DNA of 38,693 bases from Chara braunii (Eukaryota; Streptophyta; Charophyceae; Charales; Characeae), in NCBI GenBank assembly GCA_003427395.1, contig BFEA01000028.1:2274464-2313156 (forward strand). The letters are read 5' to 3'. How positions within the stretch are numbered: position 1 is the first letter of the stretch; each line of letters opens with the position of its first letter. The notes under the pieces were generated by a model. It saw nothing but the letters and a program-made list of their open reading frames with translations. It was not told the origin of the DNA and ran no database searches. Position numbers and translations under genes: made by a program. Below are positions 20,881 through 29,580 of the stretch, piece by piece.

Positions 20881-21089
20881 AAGAAATTGCATTTCATACC
20901 ATGATTCGATCTCGAGGACCGAACACGCGACCTCCCGCAGGAGAGAACAAGAAATTGGAGAAAGCAGAAGAACAACAAGAAGAAGCAAAGGACGAAGAAA
21001 TCAAGAGTAAAGTAATGGTACTCCATACATAACAGGAGCAGCAACAAGATAACTAACTATTGCTCAAGCCAACAGATCACCATCATCTA

Positions 21090-21100
21090 ATGATGGCTTA
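21090..21100. repeat. Target-site duplication of the U6 retrocopy, 3' side
   Basis: AATGATGGCTT at 21090-21100 is identical to 21221-21231. The two copies flank the U6 copy plus its A-rich tail exactly. Confidence 0.9.
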
Positions 21101-21118
21101 TTTCTTCTTTTTTTTTTC

Positions 21119-21170
21119 AAAAAATTTGGACCATTTCTCGATTTATGCGTGTCATCCTTGCGCAGGGGCC

Positions 21171-21202
<32 letters not shown>

Positions 21203-21220
21203 ACAGATGTCCCGAAGGAC
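21119..21220 (-). pseudogene. Full-length U6 snRNA retrocopy
   Basis: The minus strand reads as complete U6: 5' GTCC-TTCG-GGAC hairpin, ACAGAGAAGATTAGCATGG (ACAGAGA and AGC boxes intact), CCCTGCGCAAGGATGACACGC, and a 3' end GAGAAATGGTCCAAA-TTTTTT. Compared with the usual plant sequence, the 5' stem has lost one C and one G as a compensating pair, and about three other positions differ. After the T6 comes an A-rich tail (21101-21118), and the whole unit is flanked by an 11-bp duplication (21090-21100, 21221-21231). It is therefore retroposed by LINE-type machinery rather than an original gene. It could still be transcribed only if a promoter lay upstream; no plant USE box was seen. Confidence 0.92.
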
Positions 21221-21231
21221 AATGATGGCTT
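21221..21231. repeat. Target-site duplication of the U6 retrocopy, 5' side
   Basis: Identical AATGATGGCTT immediately upstream (minus-strand sense) of the first U6 base. Confidence 0.9.
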
Positions 21232-21365
21232 TCTTCATTTTACGGGCCACCGAGTTTTCGACCTAGTCAGGCCATGGCGAAATAATGGCACAAAAAGTCA
21301 CCGGAGCCACAGTCAGTCATTTGCTCAGTAAGGACGACAACCTGGAACCCGTTGCAGCTTACTGT

Positions 21366-21542
21366 AAATTAAACAAAACAATAAATAAGGGAGGCATTGA
21401 CGCAAACTTAAATTAAACAAAACAATAAGGGAGGCATTGAAGCAAACTTAAATTAAACAAAACAAAAAGCGAGGCATTGAAGCAAAAACTTAAATTAAAA
21501 AAAACAAAGGACGATATTTGCTTCAATGCCTCCCTTATTGCA
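21366..21542. repeat. Tandem units plus one inverted copy of a 20-30 bp motif
   Basis: TAAATTAAACAAAACAAtAAGGGAGGCATTGA-type units of about 45-50 bp recur three times (21366-21500). An inverted copy, TTGCTTCAATGCCTCCCTTA, closes the block at 21519-21538. The direct and inverted copies can form a stem. Confidence 0.8.
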
Positions 21543-21561
21543 ACGTAGCCGAAAGTGCAGA

Positions 21562-21682
21562 CGGCTAACGACTTCACTCGAATAGAACGCCCGGTCATAA
21601 TGGCTGTATCAAACAAGAGTCGACCAATATACAGCAGGTGTAATGAACCGGGGGCGTTCTATTCGGGTGAAGACGATAGGCG
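21562..21682. mobile_element. Very small MITE, same family as 7513-7613
   Basis: Left arm CGACTTCACTCGAATAGAAC (21569-21588) and the inverted right arm (about 21637-21682) pair over ~45 bases, including GCCCGGTCAT..and the outer CGGCTA/TAGGCG. The spacer is about 28 bases. The words GCCGAA.GTGCAGA.GGCTA flank it on both sides (21548 and 21717) as a direct repeat about 169 bp apart. Confidence 0.8.
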
Positions 21683-21898
21683 AAAAAGTCCAGAGATTGC
21701 AAATCCCTACACGTGGGCCGAAGTGCAGATGGCTAGGGCGACAATTTGGCGCGCAGTGGACCTCTCCTTCTGTGCCCGCCGTCTCGCTTTTCGTCCTGTT
21801 TTTCCATTTGGCGCGCAATGCAACAGAATATGCCGTTGGGCGCTTCGGGAGACATCACAGCCATTAAAACTGGAAGGATAGAGAAAGGATTGATCGAT

Positions 21899-21929
21899 TT
21901 TTTTTTTTTTGGGGGGGGGGGGGGGGGGG
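21899..21929. repeat. T run followed by G19
   Basis: A T homopolymer abuts about 19 consecutive G. The G run has G-quadruplex potential and is a likely assembly weak point. Confidence 0.85.
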
Positions 21930-22310
21930 AAAGAAAAGATTAATCAATTAGCGCGGCACCTGACAATATCTGAAGAATGACATGCACAGATCCAGAAATG
22001 GTCCAAATTAAAAAAAAAAAAAAGAATAAATAAAAATTGGAGCGTCAAGAGAAAAGCGGCAAGGCAAAGAAGAACCAAATACGACCCATACGGCAGCAAA
22101 CAAAATGCGCGTTAGGAGAATACCCAGTCCATGTGTCTGAATACTACAGCAACAATGTTGCACCTTCGTGTTCATAAATAGGTCATGAGGTCGAATCCTC
22201 GAAACAATCAGCCTGATGAGTACAACAATTTTAGGGGTTTAACCGCTTTCTACGGAAAAAAAAAAAGAAGGGAGCGATCGCCATTCCACCATCAATATGA
22301 GTTCTCATTC

Positions 22311-22683
22311 TCTCTCTCTCTCCCTCGGGGTCGGAGCGAATAAATAGAGGTTGGACGGCAAGAACTGAATGCGCACCAAACACAAAAAGGGAGAAAAATC
22401 CCCGTTCTTATGTCATATATTAAATTAATGAAATAGTGAGACATTCTAGGCTCTGAGCGATAAACTGCGTGCAGAGAGAGAGAGAGAGAGAGAGAGAGCG
22501 CAAAGGCGGAAGAAGACGAAACCAAAAAAGGGAAAGAAGGAAAACCCCGCCTGTTCATCACCTCTTATATATAGTCAAACAGAGATGCCCGGTAAACCGT
22601 AGGCAGAGAGGGAGAAGACGGCAACAAACGAGGGTATACCGCACGAACTGCGTGTGCACCCTCATCAACGAGATCATGCCATC

Positions 22684-22735
<52 letters not shown>
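22311..22735. repeat. Cluster of (TC)n, (GA)n and (TC)n(TG)n microsatellites
   Basis: TC at about 22308-22324, GA at about 22472-22498, and TC into TG at 22688-22735. No gene was recognised between them. Confidence 0.85.
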
Positions 22736-22736
<1 letters not shown>

Positions 22737-22870
22737 GACTCACGATTCCCGCACTCCTCCTGGCCCTCCGCAAACGTTCGTCTGCTGCCGCACTTCTCCG
22801 CTCAAGCAAGGATCCTTTCCGCAGGAAAAAACGTTTTTTCAGACGAAATTTGCGCGGGAATTATGACGAT

Positions 22871-23021
22871 CGGTAAAAATCCTAGAGGAAAATTCTAGTG
22901 AGAGTATGCCTTTTTGAGGATCCGAAGGAAGACCGACGAAGGCACTCGGATTTCTACCGATCATCGGTCTTCCTTCGGATCAAAATGCCCATTTTGATCC
23001 ATTACTCTCACGGTAAAAATC
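22871..23021. mobile_element. Compact multi-hairpin element flanked by 11-bp direct repeats
   Basis: CGGTAAAAATC occurs at 22871-22881 and 23011-23021. Between them, GTGAGAGTA (22898-22906) pairs with TACTCTCAC (23003-23011) and encloses two hairpins. The first is a perfect 18-bp stem, 22919-22936 with 22964-22981. The second is a perfect 10-bp stem, 22977-22986 with 22991-23000, sharing its first bases with the first hairpin. A small CTAGA/TCTAG hairpin precedes them (22883-22897). It has no coding potential. A cruciform MITE or a structured RNA gene are both possible. Confidence 0.65.
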
Positions 23022-23264
23022 GCACACACGGTGAGAAGAGCACAAGAGGAGAAGGGGAGAAGAGCAGAATGGAAAGGAGGGGAAATTACGGGGCAAGCGG
23101 AAACGGATAACGAAAGGCCATTCTGATCATAGATTTACTACTCTAGGCATTTTCCTAAATTTGAAAGTCCATCTTCATCCTAAAATGGTGGCGGATGAAC
23201 GGAGCTCAAAAAACAATATTAAAAAAATTGGTGGTCGATGATGCCGAACGGAAGGAGAGAGGGG

Positions 23265-23282
23265 GAGGGGAAGGGGGGGGGG

Positions 23283-23343
<61 letters not shown>

Positions 23344-23427
23344 TCTAAGGACAGGACGATAAATGGCTGCGGGGTTATTGGAGTAAAAAAAAAAAAAAAA
23401 AAGTGGGGGGGGGGGGGGGACGGCGAC

Positions 23428-23465
<38 letters not shown>
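23265..23465. repeat. Poly-G, (GA)n, poly-A and G34 tracts
   Basis: G-rich run, about 55 bases of GA, an A run near 23383-23402, then about 34 consecutive G at 23432-23465. It is pure purine on this strand for most of the length. Confidence 0.9.
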
Positions 23466-23466
<1 letters not shown>

Positions 23467-23697
23467 GCCGGGAGGAGGAGAATGACGCTACCTGCTCCCG
23501 TAGCTTGCTACATTGATTGAAAAAAACAAAAATAAACTCAGCCTCCTTCACGATTCCTCATGCTCACCTACAGATTGACAGACGGTGGAGACCGGTGAGC
23601 CATTTCCCGCTTCCCTACGAAATAAAAAATCCCCCCCCCAAAAAAAAACAGCGCCCTCGCCGCCTCTCCTTCCTTTTTCTGCTCAGAACATACTCGT

Positions 23698-23794
23698 ACT
23701 AGGACTTTGCTGGATGTATATGACTGCTTTTCTGACCCGGGGTGGACGCACCTGACCGCCATTACGTCCAGAGAGAAGTGCATAAAGTCCTAGT
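23698..23794. repeat. 97-bp foldback, 11-bp perfect outer stem
   Basis: ACTAGGACTTT (23698-23708) pairs with AAAGTCCTAGT (23784-23794). A further imperfect CTGGA.GT/ACGTCCAG stem lies just inside. Confidence 0.75.
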
Positions 23795-23844
23795 GTGACT
23801 ATGCCCTCAATGTGAGAGCCCAGCCCCTAACTTCCCAATCATTC

Positions 23845-23890
23845 ACTTCTTTTTTTTTGTCGGAACACTCCTCGATTTGTGTGCGACTAT
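23845..23890 (-). pseudogene. 5'-truncated U6 snRNA fragment with A9 tail
   Basis: The minus strand reads GCACACAAATCGAGGAGTGTTCC then A9, resembling the last ~30 bases of U6 (GCACAAATCGAGAAATGGTCC). The 46-base insert lies between two copies of CCCAATCATTC (23834-23844 and 23891-23901), an 11-bp target duplication. The match is short and imperfect, so the U6 origin is inferred from the combination. Confidence 0.55.
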
Positions 23891-23957
23891 CCCAATCATT
23901 CCCGAACTATTGCACAAGGCCCATTCCTGCTGATTAACGCCTGGCCGCATCCCAGGG

Positions 23958-24028
23958 TAAAAACACCAGAAGGATGACTCGATTTTTCCCTGACTATGGC
24001 CCTCAATGTGAGTTTTCTGGTGTTTTTA
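23958..24028. repeat. 71-bp foldback, 14-bp perfect stem
   Basis: TAAAAACACCAGAA (23958-23971) pairs with TTCTGGTGTTTTTA (24015-24028). TGACTATG.CCCTCAATGTGAG occurs both in its loop (about 23990) and about 195 bp upstream (23796). Confidence 0.8.
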
Positions 24029-24083
24029 GTGAGTGTTGGGTCGCCGCACTGCTCACGGATAAATCGTGTTTAATATGTCAGAC

Positions 24084-24169
24084 TTCTCGATTAGTGCGTG
24101 TCATCCTTGTGCAGGGACCATGCTAATCTTCTCTGTACGTTTCCAAATTTAGCGGAGGTCCCGAAGAAC
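24084..24169 (-). pseudogene. U6 snRNA pseudogene, 3' truncated
   Basis: The minus strand runs TTCTTCGGGACCTCCGCTAAA, then TACAGAGAAGATTAGCATGG and CAAGGATGACACGCAC.AATCGAGAA, and leaves U6 homology after GAGAA. The ACAGAGA and AGC boxes are kept. The GTCC 5' stem is damaged and the GGTCCAAATTTTTT end is missing. No poly(A) or target duplication was found. Confidence 0.88.
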
Positions 24170-24227
24170 AATCCTCAGCGAATGTGTATGTATATCCCAA
24201 GGGTTATCCTCGACCAATCGTCGGAAA

Positions 24228-24302
24228 AAAAAAACAGAAAAATAAAGAAAAAGAAAACGAGAAAGAAAAAGAAGACGAAAAAGAAAAAGAAAAAAGAAAA
24301 GG
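24228..24302. repeat. A-rich GAAAAA tract
   Basis: A-rich purine tract with GAAAAA and AAGAAAAAG units. Confidence 0.9.
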
Positions 24303-24370
24303 AATGCTAAGTAAATCTTCTGTAATCGGATCGGTTAAATAAGTCTTCTGGGTTATCTTCCCAATTTTAG

Positions 24371-24550
24371 CGGGAGAAGACACGTGCGGTGAGAGAGGGG
24401 AGAGGAGGATGGATGGCGGGAAAAGGCACGTGCAGCGAGGCTCATCCTCTTCCGTCTCTCACTGCACGTGCCTGGATGGCGGGAAAAGGCACGTGCGAGG
24501 CCCATCCTCTTCCCTCTCACTGCACGTGCCTTCTCCCGCCCTTTGCGCGC
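24371..24550. repeat. Nested foldback carrying five CACGTG sites
   Basis: CGGGAGAAGACACGTGC (24371-24387) pairs with the inverted right end 24532-24548, with one mismatch. An inner GGCGGGAAAAGGCACGTGC unit occurs twice (about 24415 and 24478), also facing inverted partners. CACGTG occurs at 24381, 24427, 24465, 24490 and 24533. CACGTG is the core of plant G-boxes bound by bZIP and bHLH factors, but here it may simply be part of the palindrome. Confidence 0.75.
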
Positions 24551-25004
24551 GCGAGCACGCCCGAATCTCGAATCCCCCCACCCCCCTTCCCGCCCTTTCT
24601 CCCGTTTTTTCTCCCGTCCTTTCTCCCGCCCTTTTCATGGCACCATCACGAGGCATGACATACTCGAGCCACAGACGACTTCGCGCACTCATTCTGGCGG
24701 GAAAAGATGCAATCATACAAGCACATCTGGGGTACTGCTTGTGTCCCATAGAGGGACAGGTACCGAGATCCAACCAAACACGTGCACAACGATAGAAGAG
24801 ACAGAGGAGGAGAAGGAAAGGAGACGTCACTCAGCGCAGAGGACATGTCGACACCGAGAGAAAGTTCATCGCTGAGAGAGAGAAAGTTCATGGATGACAG
24901 ATAGCTTGCCTGAGAGAAAGTCAATGCCGTTTCCAGCCACAGCAATTCGACGAAGAGCCGACGACCAATATCATTTCTTTTCTCGAATCGACCCCGCTCG
25001 TTCT

Positions 25005-25860
25005 GCCGCGCTTGTTCTGGCTCGTTCTGGGGCACCTTGCTCGTTCTTCCGCGACCGTTCTGCCTTGCCTTGCTCGTTCTTCTGCGCTCGTTCTGCCGCA
25101 CCTTGCTCGTTATTCCGCGCTCGTTCTGCCGCACCTCGCTCGTTCTGCCCCACGTTGCTAGTTCTGCCGCACCTTGCTCGTTCGTCCGCACTCGTTTGCT
25201 CGTTCTTCCTCCGCGCTCCGCCCCGCTCCTTGCTCGTTCTTCCGCGCTCCGGCCCGCTCCTTGCTCGTTCTTCCGCGCTCCGTCTCGCTCCTTGCCCGTT
25301 CTTCCGCGCTCCGCCCCGCTCCTTGCTCGTTCTTCCGCGCTCCGCCCCGCTCCTTGCTCGTTCTTCCGCGCTCGTTCTGCCGCACCTTGCTCGTTCTGCC
25401 GCACCTTGCTCGTTCTGCCCCACGTTGCTAGTTCTGCCGCACCTTGCTCGTTCTGACCCACGTTGCTAGTTCTGCCGCACCTTGCTCGTTCGTCCGCACT
25501 CGTTTGCTCGTTCTTCCGCGCTCCGCCTTGCTCGTTATTCCGCGCTCGTTCTGCCGCACTTTGCTCGTTCTGCCCCACGTTGCTAGTTCTGCCGCACCTT
25601 GCTCGTTCTTCGGCACTCGTTTGCTCGTTCTTCCGCGCTCCGCCCCGCTCCTTGCTCGTTCTTCCGCGCTCGTTCTGCCGCACCTTGCTCGTTCTGCCCC
25701 ACGTTGCTAGTTCTGCCGCACGTTGCTCGTTCGTCCGCACTCGTTTGCTCGTTCTTCCACGCTCCGCCCCGCTACTTGCTCTTTGTTCCACGCTCCGCCT
25801 TGCTCCTTGCTCGTTCTTCCGCGCTCGTTCTGCCGCACCTTTACTCGTTCTTCCGCCTGG
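25005..25860. repeat. GC-rich minisatellite, CTTGCTCGTTCTNCCGC units
   Basis: Roughly 15-30 base variants of TTGCTCGTTCTTCCGCGCTC, TTGCTCGTTCTGCCGCACC and ACGTTGCTAGTTCTGCC are arranged in higher-order blocks (ACTCGTTTGCT at 25190, 25498, 25615, 25739). Frames stay open on both strands. The longest, 381 codons on the minus strand (24646-25791), would give a disordered Arg/Glu/Asn/Ser/Gly-rich protein ending in an unrelated tail. I see no evidence that it is expressed. Confidence 0.9.
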
Positions 25861-26254
25861 GTTCTGCAGCAGCTTGAATGTTCCCCTGGGCTCGATCAGC
25901 TAAGGTCGATGCCCCTTTAGTTGGCGCCCAGAGGAAGCTACCAAAACAACGCTGGCAAAAGATCCACCGCTCCCACACAAAAAGAAGAGAGAAAACGAAA
26001 AAATCTACCACGGGATAATCCTACCGCTACCTGAACACCTTTGAAGATCCGACCGCTGTCGAAGAAAACGCAGACACACACCAAAAGTCGCAAGCACGTC
26101 AGTGGGCAGTCTGCGCAACGTTTTTGTGTACGATTGTACGGCCGCATCGGGGCATGACACCACCGTGGATTCTTTGGCCACGCTCGGGCTTTTTGGACAG
26201 TGGACAGAGAATACACCGCGGTAGCTTGGCGGCTGGAAAGCCTTTGGAAACAAT
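25861..26254. other. Unassigned sequence
   Basis: No gene, RNA or repeat family was recognised between the minisatellite and the 42-bp duplication. Confidence 0.4.
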
Positions 26255-26404
26255 GCAGTGAAGCCGGAAGAGACAGTGGACCCCGCACGACAGGATGCAG
26301 TGAAGCCGGAAGAAACGGTGGACCCACCAGTACCTACCGGTATGCCGAACCTTGCCGAGCCTCGAGCTACCGGTAGGTACACATCAAAAAAAAAAAAAAA
26401 AAAA
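26255..26404. repeat. 42-bp tandem duplication, 13-bp-stem hairpin and poly(A)
   Basis: GCAGTGAAGCCGGAAGA occurs at 26255 and 26297. GTACCTACCGGTA (26330-26342) pairs perfectly with TACCGGTAGGTAC (26368-26380). An A run follows (26386-26404), so this could be the 3' end of a plus-strand retroposed unit. Confidence 0.65.
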
Positions 26405-26454
26405 AGACGACGTTCTTCTGCCAAAAAATAAAAGAAATTGAAACAAAGAGAGAG

Positions 26455-26501
26455 AGCGAGAGAGAGAGAGTGAGAGAGCCGGCGGGACCCCGCCGGCTCT
26501 C

Positions 26502-26573
<72 letters not shown>

Positions 26574-26703
26574 TGTGTGTGTTCGGCGTGCACACTTGCA
26601 AGATTCGAATGAATCTCCCCGCTTCCAGGGGAAGAGTCATCCACCCTCCACCAATTCGCAAAATGAGAATGAATCTTCCCGTGGAAGCGGGGAGATTCAT
26701 TCG

Positions 26704-26771
<68 letters not shown>

Positions 26772-26876
26772 TGTGTGTGTCTGTGTGTGTCTCTGGTCGG
26801 CGCACACTTGCAGGATTCGAATGAATCTTCCCGTGGAAGCGGGGAGATTCATTCGAATCCTGCAAGTGTGTGCGGG

Positions 26877-26884
<8 letters not shown>
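26455..26884. repeat. Nested palindromes linked by (CT)n(GT)n tracts
   Basis: There are three perfect inverted repeats: 26461-26486 with 26489-26514 (26 bp), 26601-26627 with 26682-26708 (27 bp), and 26803-26828 with 26845-26870 (26 bp, inside a 94-bp near-palindrome 26791-26884). The GATTCGAATGAATCT module is common to the last two. (CT)n(GT)n runs separate them, and (GA)n follows up to the N gap. Confidence 0.9.
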
Positions 26885-26913
<29 letters not shown>

Positions 26914-26930
26914 GAGTTTGGTTGGCGCAA

Positions 26931-27006
26931 NNNNNNNNNNNNNNNNNNNNNNNNNNNNNNNNNNNNNNNNNNNNNNNNNNNNNNNNNNNNNNNNNNNNNN
27001 NNNNNN
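26931..27006. other. Assembly gap (76 N)
   Basis: A run of N between (GA)n and (TC)n, placed where palindromes and microsatellites would stall assembly. Confidence 1.
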
Positions 27007-27024
27007 TCTCTCTCTCTCCCTCTC

Positions 27025-28205
27025 TTTTTTTTTTTTTTTTTTGGAAATCTGGTATCTGTATTGAATAATGAGCCGCGAGGCCGGGGACCTCACAATTCTA
27101 CCCCGATACTGAGGCCAATACTCAGCTTAGGCACACATTGGGTCCACTTATCTGCAATAAGACCTTCGGCTAGACTACCTTCTGTGAAAAGGGTATCTTG
27201 CTGGAAAGCAGGTCCAGCGTCCTTACTCTGTTTTATTCTATCTCTGTGGATCCTAAGTCCACTTCTAGAGGTAACTGTGTCACACCAAGCAACCTCTTTG
27301 CTGGAAACCAGGTCCAACGTCCTTATTTGTCCTTGTAAAAGTAGTGGACTGACGCTCTGATACCCAATACCATGTACCCAGGTACTGAGGCCAATAAACA
27401 GCTTAGGCGTGTGCTGGAAAGGAGGTCCAGCGTCCTTTAGATCCACATTGGGTCCACTTGTCTGCAGTAGAGCCTTCGGTTAGACTACCTTCTATGAGCT
27501 TCTCTTGCTGGGAAGCAGGTCCGTCATCCTTACTCTGTTCTATTCTATCTTTGTGGTTCCTAAGTTCATGTCTAGAGGTAACTGTGTAACACCAAGTAAC
27601 CTCTTTACTGGAAACCAGGTCCAGCGTCCTTATTCGGCTTTGTAAAAGTAGTGGACTGACTCTCTGATACCTAATACCATGTATTAAGAGTACTATATTA
27701 GAACGATGGGACTGCAATTTGCAGACTAGTGTCGTCTGTGGTAGTTCCTTCATCCCACAGTAAGCGAGAGAAGAAGAACTTACCATTGGCTCTTCTCCCT
27801 GCCCATTGGAAAGGGGACTCCCACTCGCTTGTTAGTTTCGGGGCGGTGACGTCCTTCCTTAGTTTCCTCTGTTTGGACCTTCTGTATTCTGCCAAGATCT
27901 GCAATCTTACCATATGTCTGAAGCTGTTTCTCAGGGCCGGTTGGGCCGTGTTGTTACCTTTAAAACGGCTGTACCTCCTTGCCAACCACAGGACCCAGAA
28001 AGCAATTGCACGGAAGTTCAGTGCCACCTGTTTCCTAATGTGAGTTGATGTGTCTCCTGTTAGAACAAAGTTCTGATCCCACCTGATGGAGTCTCCGTAA
28101 GCCTTCCGCCACAGTTCTTGGAGCCACTCCCAGAAGCCTCGTGCCACCACACATTCCCACCACAGATGTGCCGAGGACTCCACCCTGGGGTAAGGGTCTC
28201 TCTCT
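27025..28205 (-). mobile_element. 5'-truncated LINE with duplicated 3' UTR and poly(A)
   Basis: On the minus strand: the C-terminal part of an ORF2-type protein (to 27698), then about 650 bases of 3' UTR, then A18 (27025-27042). The 3' UTR consists of two direct copies (27107-27382 and 27383-27680). Each carries the GACGCTGGACCTGGTTTCCAGC-type hairpin more than once. Both flanks are GA-rich (AAAAGAGAGAGA at the 5' side, GAGAGAGAGG after the tail), so insertion into a GA microsatellite with a (GA)n target duplication is likely. Related tails lie at 1268-1425, 3100-3335 and 14015-14215. Confidence 0.8.
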
Positions 28206-28213
28206 CTTTTCAC
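27698..28213 (-). pseudogene. LINE ORF2 C-terminal fragment (zf-RVT-like region)
   Basis: A 171-codon open frame whose first ~10 residues precede the truncation point. ESSAHLWWECVVARGFWEWL resembles the end of the zf-RVT (PF13966) zinc-binding-like region found after the reverse transcriptase in plant LINEs (pattern ES..HL...C..AR..W). The usual first Cys pair is not present, probably cut off. AIAFWVLWLARRYSRFKGNN then parallels the W..W..RN..F segment that follows in such proteins. The endonuclease and reverse transcriptase are gone, so this fragment cannot move by itself. Confidence 0.8.
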
Positions 28214-28353
28214 CGTCCCATGCGCGCCTTTCCCTTTTCTTTTCTTTTTTTTTTTAACGAAGAATATGTTTTTTTAATTTTTTTTCGTGAATTTTTTTTG
28301 GGGGGGGCAAATTGCACCGACCGGGCGTTGGTCTCCCCGACCCCCTAAAATTG

Positions 28354-28405
28354 TGGCGCGTTAACGGCCGCGACTTTTTTTTATAGCTGGGCGAGGTACT
28401 GGTGG
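28354..28405. mobile_element. Solo right end of the CCACCAGTAC MITE family
   Basis: GCGCGTTAACGG..CGCG, then ATAGCTGGGC and GTACTGGTGG (ends 28405), corresponds to 12435-12483. The rest of the element is missing and a T run interrupts it. Confidence 0.6.
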
Positions 28406-29580
28406 TTTTACTTTTTTTTTTAGGGTCCTACCCCATATGAGCGCACCCCTCCAAGCATTAGGGCCTTGCCACACCACTCTCGGACTGTGAAAAAGACATG
28501 AATCTTGCGGGTGCATTTGGCCATGTTCTAGCAGGAAGTTCATTCCCATTTTTCACATTTCCAGAGTGGTATGGTGATGCCCTTAAAGGAGTGGGGAAAA
28601 AAAAAAAAAAAAACTTTCCTCTCGTCAATTCTCCCGGCCGCACCCCCCACTTCCCAGCCCTACCTCAATGTCTCAGGACCATCACCCTTCTACCATCTTG
28701 TCAGGGTGATCTACCGGACAGCAGTTGCAGGCACCACCGTTGAGCAGGAACCCCACTCATAACTGGATGAAGCAGAGTCAAACAAGCCCTGACTTATACG
28801 TACTTCGGGCGATAGGCATAAGTTTTCTTTCTACAAGCCCCATGGGTGTAGCCTCAATGGCCCCCAAGATTGCCCGGGCACCTCAGTGTATGGATCTAGT
28901 CATATACACCATAGATATTATAGGTGATGTTTAATGGTTCCCTCTAGCCAAGGTCTAACCTATGACACCCAAGCAACCTGGGTATTCTTACCTAGCACAG
29001 TTGTTATCAATTGTTCAAATTATGTTCACAACCTATATATTATAGCCTATCATCAGTCGTTGTATGACCACTATCCGCCCCCTTACCTTCATGGTTGTAT
29101 TATTGTTGTTCCGATTACGACTTATAGTTTAACCTATTATTAATAGATTCAAGACCACTATCAGCCCCTCTATCTTACCGTCCATTATAGCCCTTTCTGA
29201 TCACTCGTATTGTTGTTCTGGTCATTATTGATTGTTTATGGTTTGAAGGTATTCTAGCCCCTGTCATCAGTAGATTCATGATCACCATCTATCCCCAGAC
29301 CTCGGGCATCAACGAGTCTCCCCTACTCATTGTAATTGTGTTTTGTCATCACCTAGAGCAACTTTTGTCTTGACCATCAGTAGGTACATAGCCACAATTT
29401 ACTCAAGTATCTTTGTCATCAAGTGGTTCTACTACGCCTTATACGTAAAAGATTAAAAATATATATTAAATGGAATTTTATGCACCACTATCTTACTCAA
29501 TGTGGCCCTAAAGAACCAAGTGCTTTGAAATCAATGATTTTGCGAAGAAAATCACTGAGGACATAGTGAGACTTATACTG
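28406..29580. other. Unassigned 1.2-kb stretch
   Basis: Contains an A run at about 28597-28613 and an AT-rich part at 28900-29550. No gene or RNA was recognised. Confidence 0.4.

Noticed and set aside
27350-27680. GGTATCAGAG on the minus strand, resembling an initiator-Met tRNA primer-binding site of an LTR element
   Set aside because: It sits twice inside the duplicated LINE 3' region right after the ORF2 stop; no LTR ends or gag follow it.
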